Assembly: GCF_016862315.1 (NCBI RefSeq)
Contig: NZ_BOMS01000033.1
Span: 43,824-107,823 of the forward strand
From: Actinoplanes palleronii
GTDB taxonomy: Bacteria > Actinomycetota > Actinomycetes > Mycobacteriales > Micromonosporaceae
Length of the DNA: 64,000 nucleotides
Direction: 5' to 3'
This document shows, in pieces, positions 42,351 to 52,466 of this stretch; within the stretch, counting starts at the first letter, position 1; each line of letters begins with the position of its first letter. The translations under genes and the position numbers were made by a program. Below the pieces are notes generated by a model. The model was not told the DNA's origin. It saw only the letters and a program-made list of their open reading frames with translations, and did not search any database.

Positions 42351-42366
42351 GACGAAGGAGACGACG

Positions 42367-42945
42367 ATGAGGACCAGAACGACTCTGGCACTCGGCGCGC
42401 TGCTCACGGTGCTGGCGGCGGGGTGCGGGCAGAGCCCGGGGCAGGACCCGGGCGTGGCGACCGCGCAGAGCGCCGGCGTGACGCCGTCCGCCAGCGCGTC
42501 CGCGAGCGACGACAGCGGCAACGGCCAGGACGACCAGCTCAAGTTCTCCCAGTGCATGCGGGAGCACGGGATGACCTGGTTCCCGGATCCGAGCAACGGC
42601 GGCCTGCGGGTGAAGGTCCCGTCGAGCGTCAAGAAGGAGGACTTCGACGCCGCGCAGAAGGCCTGCCGGGAGTTCTCCCCGGGCGGCGAGGACGGCCCGA
42701 AGATCACTGCCGCGGAGCTCGAGCAGATGCGGCAGATGTCGCAGTGCATGCGCGACAACGGGATCACCAACTTCCCGGATCCGCGGCCCGACGGCGGCAT
42801 CCACATCGACCAGAAGCTGGGCATCGACCCGGAGTCCCCGACGTTCCAGGCCGCGCAGAAGAAGTGCGAGAAGCTCATGCCGCGACGCGGCGAGGACACC
42901 AAGGAGGAAACCGGCACCGGTACGAGCTCCGGTGGTGGCGCATGA
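42367..42945 (+). CDS. Lipoprotein with duplicated CMRxxGxxxFPDP motif
   Basis: This 192-residue lipoprotein has a signal peptide with lipobox LAAGC. After a Ser/Asp-rich spacer it carries two similar modules, QCMREHGMTWFPDPS and QCMRDNGITNFPDPR, each followed by a region ending in a further Cys (AQKACREF, AQKKCEKL). Each module could hold a Cys-Cys disulfide. Function is unknown. GAAGGAG precedes the ATG. It overlaps the adaptor gene by ATGA and is the first gene of the operon controlled by the adjacent two-component system, so it may be the sensor's accessory or a substrate-capturing lipoprotein. Confidence 0.85.
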   Translation: MRTRTTLALGALLTVLAAGCGQSPGQDPGVATAQSAGVTPSASASASDDSGNGQDDQLKFSQCMREHGMTWFPDPSNGGLRVKVPSSVKKEDFDAAQKACREFSPGGEDGPKITAAELEQMRQMSQCMRDNGITNFPDPRPDGGIHIDQKLGIDPESPTFQAAQKKCEKLMPRRGEDTKEETGTGTSSGGGA

Positions 42946-43993
42946 GCCGGAGGTGGACGACCGCCGCGGTGGCGGGGGCGCTGGTGGCCGCGGGTGCGGC
43001 CGGGTTCGTCCTGGTCGGGGGTCTGCCGGAGGGGGAGAGCCCGGCGCAGGCCGGCAGCAGTCTGCCGCCGGCGACCGCCACCGTGACGAAGGCGACCCTG
43101 GTCGACAAGGAGGACCACGACGGGACCCTGGGGTACGGCGACAGCACCGCGCTCGCCGCCGGCCTCGGCGGGACGGTCACCTGGCTGCCCGCGACCGGCG
43201 CCACCGTCAAGCGCGGCAAGCCGCTGTACAAGGTGGACAACCAGCCGGTGGTGCTGATGTACGGCGCGCTGCCCGCGTACCGGTCGCTCGGCTCCGGTGA
43301 CGAGGGCGCCGACGTCAAGCAGCTCGAGAAGAACCTGTGGGCACTGGGCTACCGGGGTTTCACCGTCGACGACGAGTACACCGCGGCCACCGCCGACGCC
43401 GTCGAGGACTGGCAGGACGACCTGAACCTGGACGAGACCGGCCGGGTCGAGCTGGGCCGGGTGGTGGTCAAGCCCGGCCTGGTCCGGATCGACTCGCACA
43501 CCGTCGAGGCCGGCGCCGTCGTCCAGGCCGGCGGCGAGCTGCTCGAGCTCACCGGCACCGGCCGGGTCGCCGTCGTCGACCTGGAGGTCGCCGACCAGCG
43601 GCTGGCGAAGAAGGGCGCGAAGGTCGAGGTGACCCTGCCGGACGGCGACGTGGTGCCGGCCCGGATCTCCGGCGTCGACACCGTCGTCGAGCAGGCCGAG
43701 AACCCGAGCGAGGACGACACCACGAAGATCCAGGTGACGATCACGTTCAGCAAGGCGCCGGCCGGGCTGAACGAGGCGGCGGTGGGCGTGCTCTTCGTCG
43801 CGTCGCAGCGGACGGACGTGCTGACCGTCCCGATCAACGCGCTGCTGGCCCTCGCCGAGGGCGGGTACGGCCTGCAGATCGTCGACGGCACCAGCACCAG
43901 GATCGTGGCGGTCGAGGCCGGGCTGTTCGCCGACGGCCGGGTCGAGGTCTCCGGCGGTGGCCTCACCGCGGGCATGAAGGTGGGAGTGCCGGC

Positions 43994-43997
<4 letters not shown>
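42942..43997 (+). CDS. Membrane-fusion adaptor with peptidoglycan-binding domain
   Basis: This 351-residue HlyD/MacA-like adaptor has an N-terminal membrane anchor (about 8-29), a biotinyl-lipoyl-like half ([23 protein letters not shown], residues about 78-100), an inserted peptidoglycan-binding domain 1 (about 120-165: [16 protein letters not shown]), then lipoyl and beta-barrel parts. The inserted domain would fix the adaptor to the cell wall, a Gram-positive feature. The start ATG at 42942 overlaps the lipoprotein stop and the gene overlaps the ATPase gene by ATGA. Confidence 0.9.
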
Positions 43998-44653
<656 letters not shown>

Positions 44654-44654
44654 G

Positions 44655-45848
44655 ATGCCACGGTCTCGCCTGTTGCGCCCGGCCCGGCTCAGCGGCCCGG
44701 ACCTGTTCCGGCTGGGCGGTTCCGGACTCCGGGCCCGGCCGCTGCGCGCGGTGCTCTCCGCGCTGGGCATCGCGATCGGCATCGCCGCGATGGTCGCCGT
44801 GGTCGGTATCTCCGCCTCCAGCCGGGCCGACCTGGACCGGGCCCTGGCGGCGCTGGGCACCAACATGCTCACCGTGGCGCCGGGCGACACCATGTTCGGC
44901 GACGCCGCCACCCTGCCCGACGAGGCGCTCTCGATGATCAAACGGATCGGGCCGGTGCTCTCGGCGACCGCGACCGGGACGGTCACCGACACTCCGGTCT
45001 ACCGCAGCGATCGGATCCCGTCCGGCGAGACCGGCGGGCTGTCGCTGGTCGCGGCGCAGCTCGACCTGCTCGGCACGGTCGGCGCCACGGTCGCCGAGGG
45101 GACCTGGCTGAACGCGGCCACCGCGAAGTATCCGGCGGTGGTGCTCGGGTCAGCGGCCGCCCGGCGGCTCGGCGACGTGCCGTCGGTCTACATCGGCGGC
45201 CGCTGGTACCGGGTGATCGGCGTGCTCAACAGCGTGCCGCTCGCGCAGGAGCTGGACAACTCGGTGATGATCGGGTGGCCGGCCGCGAAGGCGTACCTGG
45301 ACTTCGACGGGCACGCCACCACGGTCTACACCCGCTCGGTGGAGTCGCAGGTGGAGGCGGTGAAAGCGGTGCTCGCCGCGACCGCCAACCCGCAGAGCCC
45401 GGACGAGGTGAACGTGTCCAACCCGTCCGACGCGCTGCCCGCCAAGCGGGCCGCCGCGCAGACCTTCAACGCCCTGCTGCTCGGTCTCGGCGCGGTCGCG
45501 CTGCTGGTCGGCGGGATCGGGGTGGCCAACACGATGGTCATCTCGGTGCTGGAGCGGCGGGCCGAGATCGGCCTGCGGCGGTCGCTGGGCGCCACCCGGG
45601 GGCAGATCCGTACCCAGTTCGTCGCCGAGTCGCTGCTGCTGTCGCTGCTCGGCGGGGCCGGTGGGGTGCTCGGCGGGTTCGCGGTGACCGCGGTCTACGC
45701 CACCACGCAGAACTGGCCCACTGTGGTGCCGCCCTGGGCGCTGGCCGGCGGGCTCGGCGCGACCCTGGCGATCGGCGTGATCGCCGGCCTCTACCCGGCG
45801 ATCCGGGCGGCCCGGCTGGCACCGACGGAGGCGCTCGCGGCGGCCTGA
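44655..45848 (+). CDS. MacB/FtsX-type ABC permease
   Basis: This 397-residue permease has the MacB topology: one N-terminal helix (about 32-55), a large extracytoplasmic periplasmic-core domain (about 60-265) and three C-terminal helices with the FtsX signature VISVLERRAEIGLRRSLGATRGQIRT split across residues about 295-320. It works with the ATPase upstream and the adaptor. The last gene of the operon ends before a T-rich stretch (ATTATTTTTTCC at 45849-45862), which may help terminate. Confidence 0.94.
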   Translation: MPRSRLLRPARLSGPDLFRLGGSGLRARPLRAVLSALGIAIGIAAMVAVVGISASSRADLDRALAALGTNMLTVAPGDTMFGDAATLPDEALSMIKRIGPVLSATATGTVTDTPVYRSDRIPSGETGGLSLVAAQLDLLGTVGATVAEGTWLNAATAKYPAVVLGSAAARRLGDVPSVYIGGRWYRVIGVLNSVPLAQELDNSVMIGWPAAKAYLDFDGHATTVYTRSVESQVEAVKAVLAATANPQSPDEVNVSNPSDALPAKRAAAQTFNALLLGLGAVALLVGGIGVANTMVISVLERRAEIGLRRSLGATRGQIRTQFVAESLLLSLLGGAGGVLGGFAVTAVYATTQNWPTVVPPWALAGGLGATLAIGVIAGLYPAIRAARLAPTEALAAA

Positions 45849-45940
45849 GATTATTTTTTCCTTGTCTGTTGATCCGCTGTGGGAGCGATCCCGTATCGAA
45901 GGCCGAAGCATCTTTATGCCATTGGGGAAGGCGCGGGCCA

Positions 45941-46981
45941 ATGAACAGGTCTCGATTGAACAAGTCGCGCGGGAACGTGCGCCGCTGGCAGGTTGTCGCG
46001 GTCGTGGGTGTCGCGGTGACCATCGCGGGCATCGGACTCGGCGTGGCTTCGGCCGCTGAGGCCGCGCCCACGGTCAACTGCCCGCAGGTCAACGTCAACG
46101 TGGCGATCCCGGCGCAGGCGCAGAACGAGGTGAAACAGAACCTCGCGCTGCTGCAGACCCAGATCGACGAGGCCAACAAGCGGCTCGCGTCGAGCGCCGG
46201 CCAGGGTGGCAAGAACTTCATCCAGAACGCCATCCTCGGCCCGCTCAAGGACAAGCGCTTCGCCACGATCAACCGGATCGAGACGGCGATCGGCCGCAAC
46301 GCGGCCAAGCCGAACCTGAACGCCGAGGGACTGTCCACCTGCACCCTGAACGGTGCCGCGACCGGTGGGAACACCGGGAACAACGGTGGCGCCACCGCCA
46401 CGCCGGTGGCCACCGCCACCAACGCGGTGCCGGGCGGCAACCTGGGCATCCTGACGAACAGCTGCGACACCAGCAAGCTGCAGGCGCACGACGGTTTCCA
46501 GAAGGGCGACCGCTGCGTCTCCACCGAGTTCGGTGAGGTGGCCGCGGCCGCCAACGACGCGTCGCTGCTGATCACCTCGGCACCGCGGCAGGTCAACCGG
46601 AACCAGGCGTTCACGCTGAAGATCAGCACCCGGAACCTGATCCGGGACCGCTTCCTCGCGGCCGGCCAGGGCGGGTACTACGTGGAGTCCAGCGTCCTGC
46701 AGAACGGCCTGGTCCGCGGTCACTTCCACACCGCCTGCCGGATGCTCGCCAGCACCAACTCGGCGCCCGCCCCGGAGCCGGTCCCGGCGTTCTTCGTCGC
46801 GACCGAGGACAGCAAGGGCGGCCGCACCCCGGACACGGTCACCATCCAGGTGCCGGGTCTGCCGCAGGCCGGTACCGCGCAGTGCGCCTCGTGGGCCGGT
46901 GACGGCTCGCACCGCATCCCGATGATGGAGCGCGCCAACCAGACCCCGGCGTTCGACACCGTTCGGATCCGCGTCCGGTAA
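45941..46981 (+). CDS. Secreted protein of unknown function
   Basis: I do not recognise this 346-residue protein. It has a signal peptide (about 1-42, cleaved after SAAEAA), a short coiled helical part (VKQNLALLQTQIDEANKRLA), an Asn/Gly/Thr/Ala-rich linker (NTGNNGGATATPVATATNAV), and a beta-rich C-terminal domain with four Cys, GHFHTACRM and GSHRIPMME. Export and four cysteines suggest a disulfide-bonded extracellular domain. The SD is distant (GGGGAAGG). A perfect terminator hairpin follows, so it is its own transcription unit. Confidence 0.8.
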   Translation: MNRSRLNKSRGNVRRWQVVAVVGVAVTIAGIGLGVASAAEAAPTVNCPQVNVNVAIPAQAQNEVKQNLALLQTQIDEANKRLASSAGQGGKNFIQNAILGPLKDKRFATINRIETAIGRNAAKPNLNAEGLSTCTLNGAATGGNTGNNGGATATPVATATNAVPGGNLGILTNSCDTSKLQAHDGFQKGDRCVSTEFGEVAAAANDASLLITSAPRQVNRNQAFTLKISTRNLIRDRFLAAGQGGYYVESSVLQNGLVRGHFHTACRMLASTNSAPAPEPVPAFFVATEDSKGGRTPDTVTIQVPGLPQAGTAQCASWAGDGSHRIPMMERANQTPAFDTVRIRVR

Positions 46982-46999
46982 CCGATTCTCCGCAGCACG

Positions 47000-47037
47000 C
47001 AGCAGGCCGGCGACTTCGCGAAGTCGCCGGCCTGCTG
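47000..47037. terminator. Perfect palindromic terminator
   Basis: Two 19-bp arms (47000-47018 and 47019-47037) are perfectly complementary with no spacer, so the loop is TTCGCGAA at the tip. It separates the secreted protein gene from the convergent tRNA. Confidence 0.85.
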
Positions 47038-47053
47038 GCTGTTCAGGGGAGGG

Positions 47054-47129
47054 TGGCGCGCCCGGTAGGATTCGAACCTACGACCGACGGATTAGAAGTC
47101 CGTTGCTCTATCCGCTGAGCTACGAGCGC
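47054..47129 (-). tRNA. tRNA-Arg (TCT)
   Basis: The reverse strand gives a full cloverleaf: acceptor GCGCTCG with CGGGCGC (one G-U), D-arm AGCTCAGCGGATAGAGC, anticodon stem CGGAC/ATCCG-type with loop CTTCTAA (anticodon TCT), and T-arm GTAGGTTCGAATCCTAC. The discriminator is G and CCA is encoded. It reads the rare AGA codon. It lies 13 bp past the stop of the hydrolase gene on the same strand. Confidence 0.96.
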
Positions 47130-47142
47130 TGGCCAGCACATA

Positions 47143-48222
47143 CTAGGCGGTCGTGCCGGACTTGTCGTCCGCCTCGTCGGCGGCCTGCTCGACAGCGGCT
47201 TCGGCGGCCTCCAGCACCACGCTCCGGCCCGCCTGGTCCTCCGGCGCCGGCGGGACATCGATCTCCGGAGTGCCCGGCGCGGGGACGAACGCGTCGACCC
47301 AGCGGCCCACCTCACGGAAGACCTCGGCGCGGACCTCCTTGCCGGAGAGCGTCAGATCGTGCTTGCCGCCGTTGAACTGGGCGATCGTGACCCGCGGCCC
47401 GAGCCCCGGCGACCAGCGCACGATGTGCTCGACATCGAGAACAGAATCGGACACGTGCACGTCGTCGTGCCACTCGCGGCCGCGGTAGGTCCGGTCGGAG
47501 CAGGCGACCAGGATCGGTGCGTCGATGGCGAGACCGGCCTGCAGCCGGCGGTGGCCGCGACGGATCGCCGCCAGCCAGCCCATCGTGACCGGGAAACCCA
47601 GGATCGGCTTCCAGGCCAGGTCATAGGACCACTCACCGTGGAAATCCTGGTGCAGGCTCTTGCCGTACAGGCCGAGGGAGGGCGACGGCATTTTTGTGTA
47701 CGGGGTGCGGCCGGTTGCCGCGATCACCATCGACAGCGCCGGTCGACGCATGAACCAGGGCATGTTGAAGTCGAAGAACGGGCTGTTCAAAAACAGTCCG
47801 TCGACGATTCCCTGCCCGCGTCGCGCGTGCGCCCACAGCGAGGTGATCAGCCCGCCGGTGGAGTGCCCGGTCACCAGCAGCTGATCGTGGCCGTCCTCGG
47901 CGCGGATGATCCGGGCCGCCTCGTCCAGCTCCGGGAAGTAGTCGGTGAGGCTGCGTGCGAAGTTCGGCGTCTGGTGCGGCAGCAGGCTCCGGCCGTACTT
48001 GCGCAGGTCGAGGGCGTAGAAGTCCCAGCCGCGCTCGACGAAGAAGTCGGCCATGTGTGTCTGGAAGAAGTAGTCGACGAACCCGTGGACGTGCAGCACC
48101 GCCCGGCGGGACGGCTGCTCGGCACGTCGCCGGATCAGGGTGGCCACGACCGGGCCCTCGTCGTCGGAATCCAGCTCGATGGTGTGCCGCTCGTAAGGCC
48201 AGCCCAGGACGTCGGTCTCCAC
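47143..48222 (-). CDS. Alpha/beta hydrolase (monoacylglycerol-lipase-like)
   Basis: This 359-residue serine hydrolase has an oxyanion segment (VLHVHGFVDYFFQTH), the nucleophile elbow TGHSTGGLI, and a likely His in NGGKHDLTLS; the acid residue probably follows DAPILVACSDRTY. It resembles lysophospholipase/monoacylglycerol lipases. The C-terminal 40 residues are acidic and low-complexity. No signal peptide is present. It is divergent from ssb across a region with a 23-bp inverted repeat. The tRNA directly downstream may be co-transcribed. Confidence 0.88.
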   Translation of the reverse strand: METDVLGWPYERHTIELDSDDEGPVVATLIRRRAEQPSRRAVLHVHGFVDYFFQTHMADFFVERGWDFYALDLRKYGRSLLPHQTPNFARSLTDYFPELDEAARIIRAEDGHDQLLVTGHSTGGLITSLWAHARRGQGIVDGLFLNSPFFDFNMPWFMRRPALSMVIAATGRTPYTKMPSPSLGLYGKSLHQDFHGEWSYDLAWKPILGFPVTMGWLAAIRRGHRRLQAGLAIDAPILVACSDRTYRGREWHDDVHVSDSVLDVEHIVRWSPGLGPRVTIAQFNGGKHDLTLSGKEVRAEVFREVGRWVDAFVPAPGTPEIDVPPAPEDQAGRSVVLEAAEAAVEQAADEADDKSGTTA

Positions 48223-48288
48223 CCGGTCAGGTTACCCGCGGGTATGCGCTGGTGCGCCATATCAGATCGACCAAGATCCGGACCGGTC

Positions 48289-48311
48289 GTGCACAGTCCG
48301 GCGCTGTGCAC
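48289..48311. promoter_or_regulatory. Inverted repeat between hydrolase and ssb genes
   Basis: GTGCACAG (48289-48296) and CTGTGCAC (48304-48311) are perfect 8-bp arms with a 7-bp GC-rich spacer. The site lies 67 bp from the hydrolase start and 99 bp from the ssb start, where a dimeric regulator could control both. Confidence 0.55.
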
Positions 48312-48409
48312 AGCGAGATCCGCCCGACGTCGCCGCCCGGACCAGGCTCTGCCTCGTCCGCCGCGGCCGGCATCCTGGGCCGCGGCACCCCGACGTCAAG
48401 GAGAGAACA

Positions 48410-49039
48410 GTGTTCGACACCACCATCGCCGTGGTCGGCAACGTGCTGAGCAAGCCCGAGTGGCGCCGCACCAAGGAGACCAACCAGCTCGTGGCGAACT
48501 TCCGGGTCGCGTCCACCGCGCGCCGCTACGACCGGGAGAAGAGCTGCTGGGTGGACGGCAACACGCTCCGGGTGCGGGTCAGCGCCTGGCGGCGGCTCGC
48601 GGAGAACGTCGGCGCCTCGATCAGCGTCGGCGACCCGGTGGTCGTTTTCGGCCGGCTCTACACCCGGGACTGGCAGGACGACGAGGGCAACCACCGGGTC
48701 TCGTACGAGATGGAGGCCATGGCGATCGGCCCGGACCTGGCCCGCGGCCGGACCCGCTTCTACCGCAACAAGCCGTCCGCGACCAGCGCGGTCGAGGGCG
48801 CGGAGGCGGACACCGTGGCCGGCGGCGAGCAGGCCGACGCGGTGACCGACGCACCGGTCCGGTTCGGCGAGGGCCTGCCCGAGCTGCTCCCCGGCGAGGG
48901 CGAGCCGGACTTCCTGGAAGTGGTGGCCGGGCTCGCCGAACTGGCCGACGACGAGAAGGACGAGGCGGACGAGGCCGCGCCGGCGGCGACCGAGTCCCGG
49001 CGTGGCCGCCGCTCGAAGCGGGAACCGGTTGCCGCCTGA
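48410..49039 (+). CDS. ssb: Single-stranded DNA-binding protein, paralogue
   Basis: This 209-residue SSB has an N-terminal OB fold (1-115: TTIAVVGNVLSKPEWRRT, VANFRVASTARRYDRE, GDPVVVFGRLYTRDW) and a long acidic then basic tail. The C-terminus ends RRSKREPVAA and lacks the acidic DDxxPF tip through which the main SSB recruits repair proteins. Hence it is more likely the second, SsbB-like copy, which in Streptomyces is linked to chromosome segregation in sporulation, than the essential one. It starts with GTG after AAGGAGAG and is not next to rpsF/rpsR, unlike the main ssb. Confidence 0.9.
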   Translation: MFDTTIAVVGNVLSKPEWRRTKETNQLVANFRVASTARRYDREKSCWVDGNTLRVRVSAWRRLAENVGASISVGDPVVVFGRLYTRDWQDDEGNHRVSYEMEAMAIGPDLARGRTRFYRNKPSATSAVEGAEADTVAGGEQADAVTDAPVRFGEGLPELLPGEGEPDFLEVVAGLAELADDEKDEADEAAPAATESRRGRRSKREPVAA

Positions 49040-49287
49040 GACCTTCCCCACCGCCGCCGCCCGGCGGATCTCCCTGCGGATCCGGGCCGGGCGAGTGGCG
49101 CCCGGCGGCCCGGCCGGCTCGGGGTCTTCAGGCCGGGCCGCCGGTTGCGGAGCCTGCGGCGTGCCAGTTTGTCGACGCCGGCCTATTCCCTCTATCGGGA
49201 TGGGCCGATCGGGCCGGTGCAACCGGCCGTCGGGCGGAGCGGCCCGATTGGTCTCAAGACAACCCCACCCGGCAGACTGAAGCAGTG

Positions 49288-49746
49288 ATGCTGAAGGACA
49301 TCCGCGCCATCGTCGACGACACGATGGTGCTCTCGCCGGAGGATCAGGACGCCGAACAGGTAAACACCAACTGGTTCGGTGCGCCGCCGCATGAACGCAT
49401 GGGCATGTCGCCCGACGAGGTGGTGACCGTATTCGAGGAGACCGCAGCGGTGTTGCGGGATCAGGTGGCCCGGTCCGGGCACCAGGGCACCGTGACGTAC
49501 TACGTCTGGCACGACGGGGAAGCCGGTCAGCTGCGCTGCTCGGTGTGCACCCGCAAGCCGGGCGATCTGGTTTTCCCGGTGGCCTACCAGGTGACCGACG
49601 ATCTGCGGGCCATCGTGGTGGAGTTCTTGGAGGATCGCGCACCCGGCTCCATTCAGTGGGGTGCGCTGGAACCGATTCCGTTCCCGGAGTCGGAACCGGT
49701 GCCGATGGCCGTGTGGGCGTTCGACCTGACGCCGTTCGGCCGCTGA
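49288..49746 (+). CDS. Hypothetical protein
   Basis: I do not recognise this 152-residue protein. It begins MLKDIRAIVDDTMVLSPEDQ and contains TYYVWHDGEAGQLRCSVC, a paired Cys motif, and a Pro/Glu-rich ALEPIPFPESEPVP near the end. It has no signal peptide or membrane segment and is acidic, so it should be cytosolic. There is no clear SD; GTG 49285 or ATG 49288 are the start options. It lies 22 bp before cobD, so it could be co-transcribed with it, but the content gives no link to cobalamin. Confidence 0.75.
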   Translation: MLKDIRAIVDDTMVLSPEDQDAEQVNTNWFGAPPHERMGMSPDEVVTVFEETAAVLRDQVARSGHQGTVTYYVWHDGEAGQLRCSVCTRKPGDLVFPVAYQVTDDLRAIVVEFLEDRAPGSIQWGALEPIPFPESEPVPMAVWAFDLTPFGR

Positions 49747-49768
49747 GTAGTTCTTGGAAGGACATCGA

Positions 49769-50746
49769 GTGCCGCATCGGTGGACCGCGGACGCGGCCGG
49801 GCTGATCGCCGGATATCTGCTGGACGCCGCGATCGGCGACCCGCGCCGGTTCCATCCGGTCGCCGGCTTCGGCACCGCGGCCGCCGCGCTGGAACGCCGG
49901 GTGTACCGCCCCCGGCGTCTGGCCGGCGCCGCGTTCACCACGGTCGCGGTGGGCACGCCGGTGCTGGCCGGGCTGGCCGCCGCCCGGGCGACCCGGCGGT
50001 GGCCGATCGCCCGGTTCGCGCTCACCACGGCCGCCACCTGGACCGTGCTCGGTGGCCGGACGCTCCGCAAGGAGTCCCGGGTGATGGCGCGGCACCTGGA
50101 GGCCGGTGACCTGCCGGCGGCCCGTGGCCGGCTCAACCACCTGTGCGGGCGGGACCCGTCCGCGCTGGACGAGCCGGAACTGGCCCGAGCCACTGTCGAG
50201 TCGGTCGCCGAGAACACCTCGGACGCGGTCGTCGCGCCGCTGTTCTGGGGTGCCGTGCTCGGACCGGCCGGTCTGCTCGGCTATCGCGCGGCGAACACTC
50301 TGGACGCGATGGTGGGGCACCGGTCGGCTCGGTACGAACGGTTCGGGACGGCGTCGGCGCGTCTCGACGACCTGTTGAATCTGGTGCCGTCGCGGCTGAC
50401 CGGGCTGTTGACCGTGGCGGTGGCGCCGATCGGTCGCGGGTCGCCGCGGGAGACGTTGCGGGTGTGGCGGCGGGACCGGAACGATCATCCGTCGCCGAAC
50501 TCGGGACAGTGTGAGGCGGCGATGGCCGGGGCGCTGGGGGTGCGGCTCGGTGGGCGGAATGTCTATTTCGGACGTAGTGAGACAAGGCCGTTGCTCGGGG
50601 ACGGGCCGCGGCCGGTGGCGGTGCATCTGCGGCGGGCGGCGCGGGTGTCGGGGGCGGTCGGGGCGGTGAGTGTGCTGCTGGCGGCTGGTGGTGCGCTGGT
50701 CAGGGGTGGAATCGGCGTGGCGCTGCGGCGCCGGGGCAGGTGTTGA
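49769..50746 (+). CDS. cobD: Cobalamin biosynthesis protein CobD/CbiB
   Basis: This 325-residue membrane enzyme attaches aminopropanol (or its phosphate) to cobyric acid, giving cobinamide. Landmarks are [38 protein letters not shown] and [19 protein letters not shown], all typical of CbiB. It has several hydrophobic helices. I chose GTG 49769 with AAGGA before it. It is followed after 67 bp by cobQ, so the two late-stage genes form a small unit. Other cobalamin genes are not in the window apart from the divergent CobB-like one. Confidence 0.93.
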   Translation: MPHRWTADAAGLIAGYLLDAAIGDPRRFHPVAGFGTAAAALERRVYRPRRLAGAAFTTVAVGTPVLAGLAAARATRRWPIARFALTTAATWTVLGGRTLRKESRVMARHLEAGDLPAARGRLNHLCGRDPSALDEPELARATVESVAENTSDAVVAPLFWGAVLGPAGLLGYRAANTLDAMVGHRSARYERFGTASARLDDLLNLVPSRLTGLLTVAVAPIGRGSPRETLRVWRRDRNDHPSPNSGQCEAAMAGALGVRLGGRNVYFGRSETRPLLGDGPRPVAVHLRRAARVSGAVGAVSVLLAAGGALVRGGIGVALRRRGRC

Positions 50747-50813
50747 TCGTGATGTGGAACAGGCGGCGGGGGTGGGGGTGGGGCCCCAACGGGGCCACCA
50801 GCGGAGGTCGATC

Positions 50814-52340
50814 ATGACCGGGGGACTGCTGGTCGCCGGCACCACATCGGACGCCGGCAAGAGCGTCCTCACCGCCGGCATCTGCCGCTGGCTGCACCGC
50901 AACGGCGTACGCGTCGCCCCGTTCAAAGCACAGAACATGTCCAACAACTCCGTCGTCGTCCTCGGCCCGGACGGCCGCGGCGGTGAGATCGGCCGGGCCC
51001 AGGCCATGCAGGCCGAGGCGTGTGGCCTCGCCCCCGATCTCCGGTTCAACCCGGTGCTGCTCAAGCCCGGCAGCGACCGGTCCAGCCAGGTGGTCCTGCT
51101 CGGCGAGGCGGTCGACACGGTGACCGCGGGCAACTACCGGCTGCTGCGCCCCAAGCTCGCCGAGGTCGCGTACGCCACCCTCACCGACCTGCGCGCCGAC
51201 TACGACGCGGTGATCTGTGAGGGCGCCGGCAGCCCCGCCGAGATCAACCTGCGCGAGGGCGACTTCGTCAACATGGGTCTGGCCCGGCGCTTCGGGATGC
51301 CGGCGATCGTGGTCGGTGACATCGACCGGGGCGGCGTCTTCGCGGCCTTCTTCGGCACCCTGGCCCTGCTCGCCGCCGAGGATCAGGCGCTGGTCGCCGG
51401 TTTCGTGATCAACAAGTTCCGGGGTGACCTGGGCCTGCTCCAGCCGGGCAACGACATGATCACCGCGGTGACCGGGCGGCCGGTGCACGGGGTGCTGCCG
51501 TTCCACCGCGACATCTGGCTGGACGCCGAGGACTCGCTGGCGTACGGGACCACGCTGGGCCGGCCCGGCCCGCCGCGTGGCCGGGAGTGGCTGCGGGTCG
51601 CGGTGATCCGGCTGCCCCGGATCTCCAACGCGACCGATGCCGAGGCGCTCGCCGCCGAGCCGGGCGTACGGGTGCATCTCACCGTCGAACCCGGTGACGT
51701 CGCCGACGCCGACCTGGTGATGCTGCCCGGCTCCAAGGCCACCGTCAGCGACCTGGCCTGGCTGCGCGAGACCGGCCTGGCCGACGCGGTGCTGGCGCAC
51801 GCCGCGGCGGGCAAACCGCTGGTCGGGGTGTGCGGCGGCTTCCAGATGCTCGCTGAGACGATCCGCGACGAGGTGGAGAGCGGCCACGGTACGGTGCCCG
51901 GCCTCGGCCTGCTGCCGGTCGGTGTCACCTTCGCGGCCGGCAAGACCCTGGCGCACGCCGCGGGGACCGGGCTGGGCGCGCCGGTGGCCGGCTACGAGAT
52001 CCACCACGGGCAGGTGTCGTCCGGCGCCGCCGAGCCGTTGCTGCACTACGCCGACGGCCGGCCGGAGGGTGCGGTGGCCGGGCACGTCTACGGCACGCAC
52101 TGGCACGGCGCGTTCGAGTCCGACGAGTTCCGCCGGCGCTTCCTGACCGTGGCGGCCGGGCAGGCCGGGCGGCACGGGTTCACCGTCGCTCCGGACACCC
52201 GGTACGCCACGATCCGCGAGCGCGCCCTGGACGTGCTCGGTGATCTCGTGGCCGAGCACCTGGACACCGCGGCGCTGTGGCAGCTGATCGAGAAGGGCCC
52301 GGTCGCGGGGCTGCCGTTCGTTCCCCCGGGCGCCCCGTAG
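50814..52340 (+). CDS. cobQ: Cobyric acid synthase
   Basis: This 508-residue amidotransferase amidates adenosylcobyrinic acid a,c-diamide at four positions to form cobyric acid. The N-terminal dethiobiotin-synthetase-like domain shows [15 protein letters not shown] and [12 protein letters not shown]. The C-terminal class I glutamine amidotransferase domain has its nucleophile Cys in GVCGGFQML and His in [10 protein letters not shown] chose ATG 50814 behind GCGGAGG; the longer frame back to 50670 overlaps cobD. It follows cobD in the same direction. Confidence 0.95.
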   Translation: MTGGLLVAGTTSDAGKSVLTAGICRWLHRNGVRVAPFKAQNMSNNSVVVLGPDGRGGEIGRAQAMQAEACGLAPDLRFNPVLLKPGSDRSSQVVLLGEAVDTVTAGNYRLLRPKLAEVAYATLTDLRADYDAVICEGAGSPAEINLREGDFVNMGLARRFGMPAIVVGDIDRGGVFAAFFGTLALLAAEDQALVAGFVINKFRGDLGLLQPGNDMITAVTGRPVHGVLPFHRDIWLDAEDSLAYGTTLGRPGPPRGREWLRVAVIRLPRISNATDAEALAAEPGVRVHLTVEPGDVADADLVMLPGSKATVSDLAWLRETGLADAVLAHAAAGKPLVGVCGGFQMLAETIRDEVESGHGTVPGLGLLPVGVTFAAGKTLAHAAGTGLGAPVAGYEIHHGQVSSGAAEPLLHYADGRPEGAVAGHVYGTHWHGAFESDEFRRRFLTVAAGQAGRHGFTVAPDTRYATIRERALDVLGDLVAEHLDTAALWQLIEKGPVAGLPFVPPGAP

Positions 52341-52466
52341 GGGGTTGACCCTGAAGACAGCGTTGCGCTCCGGGCGTACGTTGAACCGGGCCCGGCGCCG
52401 ACAGCGGGCCGCTGGAAAAGCGCAGCCACGACCGTCGCGCCAGCGGCGGAGAACGGGGTTTGATCC

